From Clostridium saccharobutylicum DSM 13864 (GTDB taxonomy: Bacteria > Bacillota > Clostridia > Clostridiales > Clostridiaceae): a DNA stretch of 64,000 nt. Numbering within the stretch: position 1 is the first letter of the stretch; every line of letters starts with the position of its first letter. Below, one piece after another: positions 26,539 through 35,576 of this stretch. The DNA is taken from assembly GCF_000473995.1 (NCBI RefSeq), contig NC_022571.1, positions 3,255,416 to 3,319,415 on the forward strand. Reading direction: 5' to 3'. The notes beneath the pieces were generated by a model, which did no database searches, was not told the origin of the DNA, and saw only the letters and a list, made by a program, of their open reading frames with translations. The position numbers were made by a program, and so were the translations under genes.

Positions 26539-27228
26539 TTATTCCTCACAAATCATCTCATAGATTTCCTTAAATCTATTCAATAATTCTTCTTTCCTGC
26601 TTTCTGTATGCTTATCAATAGCCTTATCAATTTCGTCTAATTCATTGTCAATCGAATATATTTCTCTTTGCAAAGCCATATATTCGTTATAATCATTTTC
26701 TTCCAAGAAATATACAATCTCGCTCCAACCACCTATAGAATTGCATTTTAATGTTGCATAGTCATCTAATATTCTCTCTATTAACTGCTCAACATCTTCA
26801 TCGTAGTCTAAATTATTATTAATATTAGGTATGTAAAAAAGCATATCATCTCTCTCAATTTCACATATTTCACCATCAATTTCTTCTATAGAAAAATCTA
26901 TATAATCTTCGCAATATTGTGCTATCTTAATGATTTCTCCTTCATCTTCACCGTCTTCATATAACCCTAACAAGGTTTCTTTAATTACATTAATTAATTT
27001 ATCTTCGTTAGATTTATTGATAACAAATACATGAATAAGTTTATTTTCATAATAATCCCCTAAATCATGCCACGAATAGATAATTCCATCTATATTATCA
27101 AATATATTATAAAAATATTCTTCATCTGATGGCATGTAATCATGCGGGGAATACCTCACAATAATTGTTTTTCTATCTTCTCTATTTTTATTTTTAACCT
27201 CAAAATTTAAATTACAGTTATCAAACAT
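26539..27228 (-). CDS. Hypothetical acidic protein (229 aa)
   Basis: Start taken at 27228 (MFDNCNLNFEVKNKNRED), about 10 bases after AAGGAG; earlier Met codons at 27249 and 27237 are alternatives. The protein is acidic, with many Asp/Glu runs (YEDGEDEGEIIKIAQYCEDY) and a C-terminal coiled helix (EIDKAIDKHTESRKEEL). I do not recognise a family. It ends a set of minus-strand genes of unknown function (26.5-30.2 kb) and has its own terminator. Confidence 0.6.
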   Translation of the reverse strand: MFDNCNLNFEVKNKNREDRKTIIVRYSPHDYMPSDEEYFYNIFDNIDGIIYSWHDLGDYYENKLIHVFVINKSNEDKLINVIKETLLGLYEDGEDEGEIIKIAQYCEDYIDFSIEEIDGEICEIERDDMLFYIPNINNNLDYDEDVEQLIERILDDYATLKCNSIGGWSEIVYFLEENDYNEYMALQREIYSIDNELDEIDKAIDKHTESRKEELLNRFKEIYEMICEE

Positions 27229-27503
27229 TTTTATCATTCTCCTTATCATTTGTTTTTTATTATTATATTTACATTATCTATTTCAACAATTTCATGTGTT
27301 TCAACTTTTAACTCCATATTGAAACTCCCACCACGACTTATCCCTTTTAACCCATATAATGCTAAATATTCTACTTATTCAATAAGAGATACTTTGCAAA
27401 AAAATCTCCCTTTTGAATTCTCCTCGTCTTTTATAGTTAATCTGGTCATTTATAAATTCATTAATCTACAAATTACCAAATACCTTAATCAACTACTTTT
27501 TCT

Positions 27504-27815
27504 CTATGCTTCATCTATATCATTTGAGAAATATTCTTCTATTGCTTCGGTTTCACCATTATTTTCTAACCACTCATAAGCTTCTTCCTTGCTAAGTGGT
27601 ATTATTGTGGAAATCCCCCAAGTTTGATTCCCATTTGATTCTGAATACTTGGTTAATGGTCCCCCAGAGCCATATAAGAAGTAACCACATTTTCTTGTTT
27701 TATATAAGCTTTCTTCATAATATCTAAAGTCACCTTGTCCTAATCCATTCCAATATTCAGCAATTAAAATTGCTGTCTCAGTATCATACACTTTCTTTTC
27801 AATTACTTTTCTCAT
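27504..27815 (-). CDS. Small plasmid/phage-type protein with KVYDTETA...EAYEWLE layout
   Basis: 103 residues. The order of motifs is VYDTETAILIAEYWNG near 9-24, then EESLYKTRKCGYFLYGSGG near 36-54 and IIPLSKEEAYEWLE near 74-87. I remember this layout from many small uncharacterised proteins in Firmicute plasmids and phages. It looks like a compact α/β fold. It shares its C-terminal motif with both halves of the gene at 29099. A GGAG site precedes the ATG. Function unknown. Confidence 0.7.
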   Translation of the reverse strand: MRKVIEKKVYDTETAILIAEYWNGLGQGDFRYYEESLYKTRKCGYFLYGSGGPLTKYSESNGNQTWGISTIIPLSKEEAYEWLENNGETEAIEEYFSNDIDEA

Positions 27816-27911
27816 ATTTCATTTCTCCTTCGTAATTTTATTTTATATTTATATATGTCTAATTATTACTCTATTTCTCGATAGCCTTCTTATCACAATC
27901 CATATAATTAA

Positions 27912-28628
27912 TTATTCAATCATTATAGCTACTGTAGATTCAACTGGAAATCCTAATAGCAAACCTGTTAGAGCAAGATCATAATTACTTATTGGATTAG
28001 CATAATCCCAATTCACCAAAAAATCACTTAGATAGCAATTACCTTTACTTAATAACCGACTTTCATCTTCTTTTGTTAGTAAATTCCACCCTACTTCTAT
28101 GCTCATTAATCTGTATGACTCTATTAATGAATTCAAGTCAAAATTATCTTTCAGCTTTCCACTATTTGCAATTGCAACTTCTTTATAATTCTGCAACCAA
28201 GTTACATTATTATTTATAGTATATTTACATTGATTTTTCATAGCTTCATTTATGTATATTTCAGGTTTATCTGTGATAATAAACCCAACAGGTTTTAGTT
28301 CATCTATAACAGCTTGCAAAAGTTCATCATTTGCTCCTGCAATAGTTCCATCTGGTTTTGGTATTCCTAAGCCCCCACAAAAATGTAAGTTTTCCCAACG
28401 TATCATTTTCGATTTAAATGGGATTTCAATTTTGGGGTACTTATACCTACGTACAAGATTCCCATTATTTATTGCTAACATCACTGAGTTTTCTTTATAA
28501 TCCCTTCGATATAGTCCATTAAGAGTATTACCACTATCATCACAGTATCTTCCATAATATTTTTTCTTAGGGATTATCCACCCATCAACTTGTATCAAGT
28601 CTTTATATTTCTTTATATTATTTATCAT
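27912..28628 (-). CDS. Hypothetical protein (238 aa)
   Basis: No recognised family. It starts MINNIKKYKDLIQVDGWIIP and contains several β-rich segments (GRYCDDSGNTLNGLYRRDY, VRRYKYPKIEIPFKSKMI). There is a Gly/Pro turn (FCGGLGIPKPDGTIAG near 83-98) and a hydrophobic C-terminus (YDLALTGLLLGFPVESTVAI). AGGAGG lies before the ATG. It may be an α/β enzyme or a nuclease-immunity type protein, but nothing catalytic stands out. It is in a run of four unknown genes transcribed the same way. Confidence 0.6.
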   Translation of the reverse strand: MINNIKKYKDLIQVDGWIIPKKKYYGRYCDDSGNTLNGLYRRDYKENSVMLAINNGNLVRRYKYPKIEIPFKSKMIRWENLHFCGGLGIPKPDGTIAGANDELLQAVIDELKPVGFIITDKPEIYINEAMKNQCKYTINNNVTWLQNYKEVAIANSGKLKDNFDLNSLIESYRLMSIEVGWNLLTKEDESRLLSKGNCYLSDFLVNWDYANPISNYDLALTGLLLGFPVESTVAIMIE

Positions 28629-28667
28629 TTTTAGTCCTCCTCATTTGCTATATTTCTGAATTTATCA

Positions 28668-29024
28668 TTAATATAAGTTAATTACTTTGCTACTCTTCTT
28701 CCAATTTCCAAGTTCAGTTAATGCTGTCATCATATTATCTTTAAGATGTTCTTGGTCATCTTCTAATTCAAATTGTTCATCAATAATTTGATATAGCAGG
28801 TCTTTATACATTTCCTTTAATTCTTTCAAATTCACTTCAAATACCGCAACATTGTAGGTTAATAAGCTATAAGCCATGCCCTCATACTTGAAATTATCTG
28901 CCTTTTTCTTTATAAGAATAATAACTTCAAAATTTATTCCCACATATATAGAACCACGATTTATTGCTCCCAATATTTCCTTATATCCATTACCTAACAA
29001 ACTCATATTACCTTTTTTCATCAT
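28668..29024 (-). CDS. Hypothetical protein (118 aa)
   Basis: Start taken at 29024 because GGAGG lies eight bases upstream; the open frame begins six codons earlier inside that site. The sequence MMKKGNMSLLGNGYKEILGA leads into a β-rich region (SIYVGINFEVIILIKKKAD) and an acidic helical end (DEQFELEDDQEHLKDNMM). Not recognised. The gene is close to, and probably co-transcribed with, the neighbour at 29099. Confidence 0.55.
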   Translation of the reverse strand: MMKKGNMSLLGNGYKEILGAINRGSIYVGINFEVIILIKKKADNFKYEGMAYSLLTYNVAVFEVNLKELKEMYKDLLYQIIDEQFELEDDQEHLKDNMMTALTELGNWKKSSKVINLY

Positions 29025-29098
29025 TTGATCAGCCTCCATCATATTTAGTTTATTTATTGTTTGGACTAAATCCTTTTAATCCAAACTACTGAAAGAAA

Positions 29099-29830
29099 TT
29101 AGTCAATATTACCAAGATAACTCTTAGCTTTATTTAAATAGAATTCAAATTCCTCTAACCTACTATTAGTCCTATGGACCCACCATTTCATTGCTTCCTG
29201 TTTAGTAATAGGGACTATTTCCCTCTTAGAAGTATCATCAGTTTCTTTAGCCCTAAAATATAGATTAGGATTTACCACTCGAATCGAATCTCCCATTACC
29301 ACTAAGAAAAATCTTTCATCAGTTGTAATATTTAATTCTTCTTTTGCACATCTTTCTTGTCCATATCTTATATAATCCTCACCATAAGCTTTTAGACAAT
29401 ACGATCTATTTAAATCGTATACTTTTCTATTTTTGATGAAGCAGTTTGTTATTTGAGAAACTTCATATTTATCCCAATCCAGTTTATCTGAAAAGAACTC
29501 TAATAATGTGCTTGTACATTGTCTATATTCAAGGTAGTCCATGGCTTCTTCTTCGTTCATTACTACAATACATTCATTTAGGAGATTTTCAAATCTAAAT
29601 CCTATCTCAGAAACATAACTATCTTGCGGTACTCCTATATGCAATACATAATCTCCACTATTTGTCATGTATAATACTTCCCACTCTTCCGATTTTCTGA
29701 AACTCATTTTATAAATGGCTTTAGAAAATTCATCATTGAGACAAATGGCTTTCTTATTAACTAATTCTTTCACCATTCCACCTATATTTTCTGTATATAT
29801 TTTCAAACTCTCAGTAGTTAAATTCTTCAT
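29099..29830 (-). CDS. Tandem-domain relative of the gene at 27504
   Basis: 243 residues that read as two copies of the same small domain. The first ends CIVVMNEEEAMDYLEY near 93-102; the second begins KVYDLNRSYCLKAYG near 137-151, passes ERFFLVVMGDSIRVV and ends REIVPITKQEAMKWWVHR near 210-225. Each half matches the VYDTETA...LSKEEAYEWLE layout of the 103-residue protein at 27504. So this looks like an internal duplication of a plasmid/phage-type domain. No catalytic residues stand out and the function is unknown. Confidence 0.65.
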   Translation of the reverse strand: MKNLTTESLKIYTENIGGMVKELVNKKAICLNDEFSKAIYKMSFRKSEEWEVLYMTNSGDYVLHIGVPQDSYVSEIGFRFENLLNECIVVMNEEEAMDYLEYRQCTSTLLEFFSDKLDWDKYEVSQITNCFIKNRKVYDLNRSYCLKAYGEDYIRYGQERCAKEELNITTDERFFLVVMGDSIRVVNPNLYFRAKETDDTSKREIVPITKQEAMKWWVHRTNSRLEEFEFYLNKAKSYLGNID

Positions 29831-29923
29831 ATTATCATAACCCCTTCCTAATTATCTTTTAAAAGGCTAACGTTAAAAGACGCTAACCTTTTAGCATTCA
29901 TCTGGAACTAATTTAAGTATTTT

Positions 29924-30193
29924 CTAATGCAATATCATCTCTTCATTAATCATTAAATTGTACACTTCTTCTTTAAGATTTACTGACATCAGTTCGTTGT
30001 AATTATAAGATTTTAAGCAATATAACTCCCCACAGCAACTACATTCCAAAAGTATGCCATATTTCTTAGTTACTTCATTAGTTGCAGGTAGATTAAATAT
30101 TCCTACTTTATTCAACATCTCAGAAAGTTCATTCAATTTTTCAACACCTAATTTATTTTTAATTTCATTCATTTTTACATTATTATTTTTCAT
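29924..30193 (-). CDS. Small Cys-containing hypothetical protein (89 aa)
   Basis: Basic N-terminus, a Leu-rich helix (GVEKLNELSEMLNKVGIF near 15-32), then a cluster LLECSCCGELYC at about 48-59 that could bind a metal or form disulfides. AGGAGG lies close before the ATG. It is the first gene after the XRE regulator's terminator and may begin the 30.2-26.5 kb set. Not recognised; too short for a confident fold. Confidence 0.55.
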   Translation of the reverse strand: MKNNNVKMNEIKNKLGVEKLNELSEMLNKVGIFNLPATNEVTKKYGILLECSCCGELYCLKSYNYNELMSVNLKEEVYNLMINEEMILH

Positions 30194-30341
30194 TTTTATC
30201 TCCTCCTCCGTTTACTATAAGAAATTTTTATTCATTTAATTTCCTGTAGTGTATGATTTAATTATACTTACTTTTTTCACAATGTCAATGCCTATAAAAA
30301 ATATTTTTAAATATAATTTCCTACAAGAAATGAAAACATAA

Positions 30342-30386
30342 AAAAATAATGCTGATGTAACTTTATTCAGTTACATCAGCATTATA
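30342..30386 (-). terminator. Strong terminator built on the stop codon of the XRE gene
   Basis: AATGCTGATGTAAC and its perfect complement (14 bp, about 30351-30386) flank a loop that contains the TAA stop; the minus strand then reads ATTATTTTTTTATG. The last codons of the regulator thus form the stem. A very efficient intrinsic terminator is expected. Confidence 0.85.
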
Positions 30387-30905
30387 AATTTTTACTCTAC
30401 TTTCTCTATACTTTTCCATAATTTCAATTGTATCTTTTATTCTTGCTACTAAAGCACTATCATAAGCCACACCATAGGTAAAGAAATTTTCTATTAATTG
30501 GTTTAAAAGTTTCTTTTCATTTAAAGTCAAATTTTTTCTTTCATAAATTTCACCTCCATCTTGAAAAAGCGGAGCTTCAATATCAGATAAACGTATAAAT
30601 TGTTCAATATCCTTAAATTTGTTATTATTGCTTAAACCTAACTTAAATCCAAAACTTTTCATTACTTCATTTAAATCTAAATTTAATTTTTCAACCAGAA
30701 AACATACAATTTTAAAACTCGGATTGTCCATTTTTCCATTCTCGATTCTATTTAAATAACTGGCTGTTATCACAGGATTTTCTGGATCATCCTCTGCTAA
30801 CTTTTCCTCTAATTCTTTAAATGAAAGTTTTAATTCTTTTCTTTTTCTACTCAATATAGCACCAAAAGTTAGGTCACTATCATTAGTATTAACATCAGTA
30901 ATCAT
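30363..30905 (-). CDS. XRE-family regulator
   Basis: 180 residues from the ATG at 30905 (AAGGAG eight bases upstream; a GTG three codons earlier lies on that site). The N-terminal helix-turn-helix covers about 14-77: LGAILSRKRKELKLSFKELE, then VITASYLNRIENGKMDNPSF. The C-terminal 90 residues (a linker and two helices with RIKDTIEIMEKYRES) are of unknown role and may sense a ligand or dimerise. It is monocistronic and lies between the maintenance genes and the unknown-gene set, so it may control either. Confidence 0.85.
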   Translation of the reverse strand: MITDVNTNDSDLTFGAILSRKRKELKLSFKELEEKLAEDDPENPVITASYLNRIENGKMDNPSFKIVCFLVEKLNLDLNEVMKSFGFKLGLSNNNKFKDIEQFIRLSDIEAPLFQDGGEIYERKNLTLNEKKLLNQLIENFFTYGVAYDSALVARIKDTIEIMEKYRESRVKIYNADVTE

Positions 30906-31098
30906 AAAAATCACTCCTTATCTTATTAGAAATTATACAACATTCATATATTATAATCAATATATAAGAACGCCATTTCTTTAAAGAATTTTTTGTAAAT
31001 AAAATAGTTCTGATTTCATTGATTTTTCTAATTTTCTGTCGTTATATTATTAATATTAATACAAAAATATTAATATTGATGAACTCCCAACAGCAGAA

Positions 31099-31118
31099 AA
31101 GTAGGCAAATCCCTACTT
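31099..31118 (-). terminator. Terminator of the tandem four-helix-bundle gene
   Basis: AAGTAGG (31099-31105) pairs with CCTACTT (31112-31118), and TTTTC follows on the minus strand. The stop codon is immediately adjacent. Confidence 0.6.
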
Positions 31119-31121
31119 ACT

Positions 31122-31907
31122 TTATTCCACAGCAACTTTCTTAATATACACTATAATTAACCTTTTTACTTCTTCAAGCATGGAATCGAAAACTCTATGC
31201 TCTTCTTCTGAAATATATTTCTTAATACTCATTATATCTAACCATGCCTGTACCTCGACTGCTGAGGCAAGAGCAATTGAATAGAAGTTTGCCACCACTA
31301 ATTTATACGGTTGTCTTGCGTTTCCCTCTGCCAAATTAGCAATAATACTCTCGGCCGCTCTTTGAGTTTGAGAAAAAACCGAATACTGCTCAAAAAATGG
31401 TAATTTTCCCAATACAGCATATAATCTTGTATAGAATACAATCATTTTTTCATACGCCTTTAGAGTTCTGCTGTCTTTTAAGCCATCCACCATTTCCTGT
31501 ATTTTATTTATATCTAATTTATCTCCAACCGTAACTTTCTTCATTTGTTTGCTCTCCTTTGTTCTTAATTGTTTTCTGTATGTTCTTAATAGCTTTATAA
31601 TTTCCTCAATTATTTCAGTACAATCTTTTAAATCTTCTGATTGCATTTCATCCAATAACTTTGACAGAGTATACGCTTGTCCTATAGCTACTTTATAATG
31701 GAAGTCTCGTCTTTCATATGAAAGAATACTGCCAATTGCTAATGCAATTTCTGTAGCAACTCTTGCTGTATTTTTTAGTAGATTTGCCTTCTCCTTGGTA
31801 TCACATACTCCAATTATTTCATTTACTTTCTTAATTAAGTTCATAGCCTTTTCATAGGCAAACTTCTTTCTAAAATTCTCAAAATAGACTTTGTCATATG
31901 TATTCAT
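31122..31907 (-). CDS. Tandem four-helix-bundle (S23/Avd-like) protein
   Basis: 261 residues, nearly all helical. The C-terminal half (AYEKMIVFYTRLYAVLGKLP, then FSQTQRAAESIIANLAEGNA, later LASAVEVQAWLDIM) matches the 'four helix bundle' S23 family, which also includes the Avd accessory protein of diversity-generating retroelements. The N-terminal half (FAYEKAMNLIKKVNEI, RVATEIALAIGSIL, HYKVAIGQAYTLSKLLDEM) has the same pattern, so two bundles are fused. No reverse transcriptase or template repeat was noticed nearby, so a DGR role is not supported. It precedes no gene downstream; RecD-like helicase lies upstream. Confidence 0.7.
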   Translation of the reverse strand: MNTYDKVYFENFRKKFAYEKAMNLIKKVNEIIGVCDTKEKANLLKNTARVATEIALAIGSILSYERRDFHYKVAIGQAYTLSKLLDEMQSEDLKDCTEIIEEIIKLLRTYRKQLRTKESKQMKKVTVGDKLDINKIQEMVDGLKDSRTLKAYEKMIVFYTRLYAVLGKLPFFEQYSVFSQTQRAAESIIANLAEGNARQPYKLVVANFYSIALASAVEVQAWLDIMSIKKYISEEEHRVFDSMLEEVKRLIIVYIKKVAVE

Positions 31908-31993
31908 TCATTTTCTCCTCTTTTGTTTTATTTCGTCTAAGTTATCCTCCAAAAGCATACTCAATATGCTTCACATCTATCATTACCTTCACT

Positions 31994-33781
31994 CTAACTA
32001 CTTATCCTTACTAATCTCTCTGCTAACAGTGAATTCCTTTCCTTGCTTACGCTTCTCACACCTTCATTAAAAGCTTCCTTGTCTCCTACCAATATTACCT
32101 GCTTAACTCCACGTGTTACTCCAACATACAATAATTCTCTGCTTAACATCCTTTCATGTGCCTTATCTACAACTATTATCGCCACTTCACATTCACTGCC
32201 TTGCATTTTATGTATAGTTGAAGCGTATGAAAGTTCTATTTCTTCAATTTCATTTTTATTAAAACTCACTTCTATTCCAAATAAATCTGCTGTAATAAGC
32301 TCGACCCCATTAGTGCTTTTTTCAACCTTCTTAACCCATCCTTGTTGTCCATTAAAGATACCTTTAGAAGACATACTCCTTATTACTATTATTGGGTCTA
32401 CAACTTCAAATTTATAAATATCTCTTTCAGTAACATAATTAAATCTATCAGCTATTTCCCTATTTAATTCTTCCACTCCATTAATTCCTTTTTTCATTGG
32501 AGACATAACTTGGATGTTATAAATGCTTGTACCCTCATTAAGCAATTTATCTATTGCTCCTAATACTTTTTCTTTAATATCTGAACTTTCAGTTTCAATA
32601 AATTCAAACTCACTTCTTTTTAGCCTTACGCCTGACTTACTTTCGTCAAGCCCAGTGCCTTTAATTATTTTATGAGCATTATTAGTTATCAAACTCTCTT
32701 TTTTTTGACGTACAACATCTCTTAGCTCTACCACTGGAATTACTTCACTTTTTAATAATTCTTTTAATATACAACCTGGCTCAATTGATTGTAACTGAAA
32801 AGGGTCTCCTACTATAACAACTCTTACATTTGGATTTTCCTTAACAGCACTACAAATTAACTGGTTCATTAATTCAATTCCAATTAAACCACTTTCATCA
32901 ACAACAATTACATCTACTTTTTTACTCTCGATTTTATAGTTAACATCTACTCCTATGCCTAAAAATCTATGTATAGTTGTACCCTGTATACCTGTTTTCT
33001 TACTTAGTTCATCTACAGATTTTCCAGTATATGCAACAATATGTATTTCAGGTTGGTGGATTGGCAATATAGCTTTAAAGCCCTCTACAATAGTTTTTAT
33101 AACTGTAGTTTTCCCTGTTCCTGCCAGTCCTGAAACAATACTAATACCGTTGTTTAACGCTGTATTAATAGCGTCTATTTGATCCTTATTTAATTTAATA
33201 TCCGAATTGTTATAACTGTTAATTAATTCTCCTATTTTATTTTGATTGTTTATTTTCCAATTAGTACATTGGTTCATTTTAACTAAGTAGCTCATTACAT
33301 TTGCCAGTTCTACCTCTGCTTTATATAATCTACTTAAATATATACATACTTCTCCATTAGAATCATTATCAATAACTATCTCATTTTCAATCCTTAACAA
33401 TTCTAATGCTTCATTTAATGATTTCTCCTCATTACTGAATACTTCCAAACCTTTAACCCTATCCTCTAATTCACTCTTATAGCAAAACACATGCCCTTCA
33501 AATTCAGCCATAGACTCAATCACATAAATTATTAGGGCCGCAACTATATTCCTATTTTTGTAATCTTCATTTTTATTGGTACTACATTTTTCAATTATCT
33601 GTTTTACTTCTTCTAAAGGCATTAAATAATGACTTAATATATAAGGTTTATCTGTAATAATATTTGCTATATCTGCACCATAATCCGCAATCAATTTTTC
33701 AGCTACTTCTTTGCTAATGTTGAATTCTTTTATAAGGTTCTCTTTAATTCCTAATTCATTATCTTTATTAACTTTCTTCAT
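31994..33781 (-). CDS. RecD2/TraA-like SF1 DNA helicase
   Basis: 595 residues. After an N-terminal helical region (SKEVAEKLIADYGADI resembles RecD2 helix-hairpin-helix repeats) comes Walker A GLAGTGKTTVIKT at 218-230, Walker B VIVVDESGLIG near 310, GDPFQLQSIEPG near 347, and the UvrD-C-terminal motif LSYASTIHKMQGSE near 530. It is shorter than chromosomal RecD2 (about 740), more like plasmid or phage versions. It likely unwinds DNA in plasmid replication or transfer. Neighbours are an unknown protein and a primase-like gene. Confidence 0.88.
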   Translation of the reverse strand: MKKVNKDNELGIKENLIKEFNISKEVAEKLIADYGADIANIITDKPYILSHYLMPLEEVKQIIEKCSTNKNEDYKNRNIVAALIIYVIESMAEFEGHVFCYKSELEDRVKGLEVFSNEEKSLNEALELLRIENEIVIDNDSNGEVCIYLSRLYKAEVELANVMSYLVKMNQCTNWKINNQNKIGELINSYNNSDIKLNKDQIDAINTALNNGISIVSGLAGTGKTTVIKTIVEGFKAILPIHQPEIHIVAYTGKSVDELSKKTGIQGTTIHRFLGIGVDVNYKIESKKVDVIVVDESGLIGIELMNQLICSAVKENPNVRVVIVGDPFQLQSIEPGCILKELLKSEVIPVVELRDVVRQKKESLITNNAHKIIKGTGLDESKSGVRLKRSEFEFIETESSDIKEKVLGAIDKLLNEGTSIYNIQVMSPMKKGINGVEELNREIADRFNYVTERDIYKFEVVDPIIVIRSMSSKGIFNGQQGWVKKVEKSTNGVELITADLFGIEVSFNKNEIEEIELSYASTIHKMQGSECEVAIIVVDKAHERMLSRELLYVGVTRGVKQVILVGDKEAFNEGVRSVSKERNSLLAERLVRISS

Positions 33782-33886
33782 CTGTTTATAAATTCTCCTT
33801 TTTCTTTAGTTACAAATTAATCTTCTCACATCGTCAATAATTTTCATACTGATAAACTGCTCTATACTGTTTAAGGTTCTTTGCAA

Positions 33887-33914
33887 CAAAAAAAGCAAGA
33901 AACATTAACTTGCT
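33887..33914 (-). terminator. Terminator overlapping the end of the 398-residue unknown gene
   Basis: AGCAAG and CTTGCT (33894-33914) form the stem on the minus strand, using the last codons and stop of the gene, and seven Ts follow. Confidence 0.75.
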
Positions 33915-35101
33915 CTTGCCTTTGTAACTTTATCTTTAAATATTTTATTAGCTATTTCTTGTCCGAACTTCTCTATACAGATTGAATAAGAAAAAGAACT
34001 TGCAGTAACACGCTCACCATTATAAAGCAGTATCATTGCTAATTGTTCAGCTTTTTGAAATATCTCATTATTATATTCTGGAATGTAATAATATGTTATA
34101 TCGTTATTGCACCCTTTACCATATATACCACTTCTAACATCTGGCTTTTGCAATAATCCCAGAAGAGCAAAAATATTAACTATCGGATTTATTGTGCTTT
34201 TCCTTTTCCCCATAGTATCGGCAAGATATTGCATCGACGCTGAAAATACCATGCCTTCTTTACTTTCCCCGTGATAGTATAATTTATCTATTCCTTCTTC
34301 AAATATTGTTTCTAATTTAGGAATTTGCTCACCTATAAGTTCAAATAGTATTGGAAATTTATCTTTAGTTAAATTATTCCTAACAAAGCTTTTACATCTC
34401 TCATACCTACCTCTAACCTCCTCAAATTCCTTAATCCTTATTCCTAACAATTCGCATAGACCTTGTATTGCCTTACTAATATCACATTTCATAAAGATTT
34501 GGCACAAATCCAATATGTCAAAAGAAATAATCACATATGGATTGTCCTCCTTCTTGCTTCCAACCATATATAAATACTTATTTCTGGTAAGATTGTAAGT
34601 TATCCAGGCTTCTGTATTCTCTCCACTTACTACAAGCTCCTTAATATACATTCCAAATCTTTCATAGCTTGAAACAATTATTTCTTTTCCCTTAAACCTC
34701 TCCATTTCTTTCTCTACACCTACATTGGCTTTTTCTTCTGTCGTAAATGCTAAAGAAATCCTACGTTCACTATTGATAAATTCACAAGCGAATGGTTCTT
34801 CCATTAATACATCTAATCCAAAAATATATCTAAAATCGACTTGATGAATAAGACCAATAGCTTCCTCTATTGTGTTAATCTCTTTATTGATAACCAATAA
34901 CTCCTTTATATGTTCTATATTATTAACAAAGTATTCTTTATATTTATTATCTGCTCCAAGTGCCTCTTGTGCTTTAATAACATTGGCTTTAATTGTACTA
35001 TTTAATGCTTTATTAGCTTTATTAACTGCTCGTCTGTCATCTTCTGCAATGGCTAATTCTCTTTTATCTAATATATCCTTAATGCTTTCAATCCTATCCA
35101 T
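33905..35101 (-). CDS. Unknown protein (398 aa), probable replication-associated
   Basis: Start taken at 35101 (MDRIESIKDILDKRELAIAE) because GAGGAGG lies six bases upstream; an ATG five codons earlier overlaps that site. The N-terminus is a charged helix. The middle has β-rich segments (KGKEIIVSSYERFGMYIKEL, AWITYNLTRNKYLYMVG). The end looks like a winged helix (YLADTMGKRKSTINPIVNIF then GLLQKPDVRSGI). I do not recognise it. Position between a helicase and a Toprim protein suggests a replication initiator or loader, but that is inference. Confidence 0.6.
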   Translation of the reverse strand: MDRIESIKDILDKRELAIAEDDRRAVNKANKALNSTIKANVIKAQEALGADNKYKEYFVNNIEHIKELLVINKEINTIEEAIGLIHQVDFRYIFGLDVLMEEPFACEFINSERRISLAFTTEEKANVGVEKEMERFKGKEIIVSSYERFGMYIKELVVSGENTEAWITYNLTRNKYLYMVGSKKEDNPYVIISFDILDLCQIFMKCDISKAIQGLCELLGIRIKEFEEVRGRYERCKSFVRNNLTKDKFPILFELIGEQIPKLETIFEEGIDKLYYHGESKEGMVFSASMQYLADTMGKRKSTINPIVNIFALLGLLQKPDVRSGIYGKGCNNDITYYYIPEYNNEIFQKAEQLAMILLYNGERVTASSFSYSICIEKFGQEIANKIFKDKVTKARAS

Positions 35102-35530
35102 AAATTTCCTCCTCATTTACTAAACCGAACGATTACCTATAAGAAAGTTAGTTGTTAAATATCTTAAATTTTTACTTAAAACTTATTTACTATTACCTAT
35201 AGATTAACGTATTAGAAGTATTTTAAAATAAGTTTACAAAACAATTACTGTAATTCATATAGTAATATTGCTCAACAAAGTTTAACTATATTTAAAGATA
35301 TTAAAGGCTACAAAAAAGAATAATTATGAAGTTGAAGCAATTAATTTTAGCTAATAAATTCTGTTAGAACAAATATTACTACAGCTAAATCTTCTATGAT
35401 TAATAATTAAGCCTATAATAATTATAAATATTTGGTTTTACTGAAAATTTAGTTATAATGAGTTTAAGCATTTCTAAATTGTAGACTACAAAATATATGT
35501 ACTGTTTTCATTAAATTGTATTCAATAAGC
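35102..35530. other. AT-rich gap between the primase-like gene and the 398-residue gene
   Basis: No open frame with a ribosome site was found. ATTACCTATA occurs twice (about 35131 and 35193), in a stretch that would lie upstream of the gene starting at 35101, so it may be a promoter-operator region. The rest is AT-rich without clear repeats, and could hold a replication origin, which I cannot show. Confidence 0.3.
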
Positions 35531-35565
35531 AAAAAAGACACCGTAACCAATATGTCAGCAGTGTC
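35531..35565 (-). terminator. Terminator of the Toprim gene
   Basis: GACACCG (35537-35543) pairs with CAGTGTC (35559-35565) with one G-T pair, and the minus strand continues with six Ts. It is 12 bases past the stop. Confidence 0.75.
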
Positions 35566-35576
35566 ATTTCATCTAT

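Noticed and set aside
31122..31907. Diversity-generating retroelement
   Set aside because: Avd-like bundle only; no reverse transcriptase and no template/variable repeat pair were noticed in the window.
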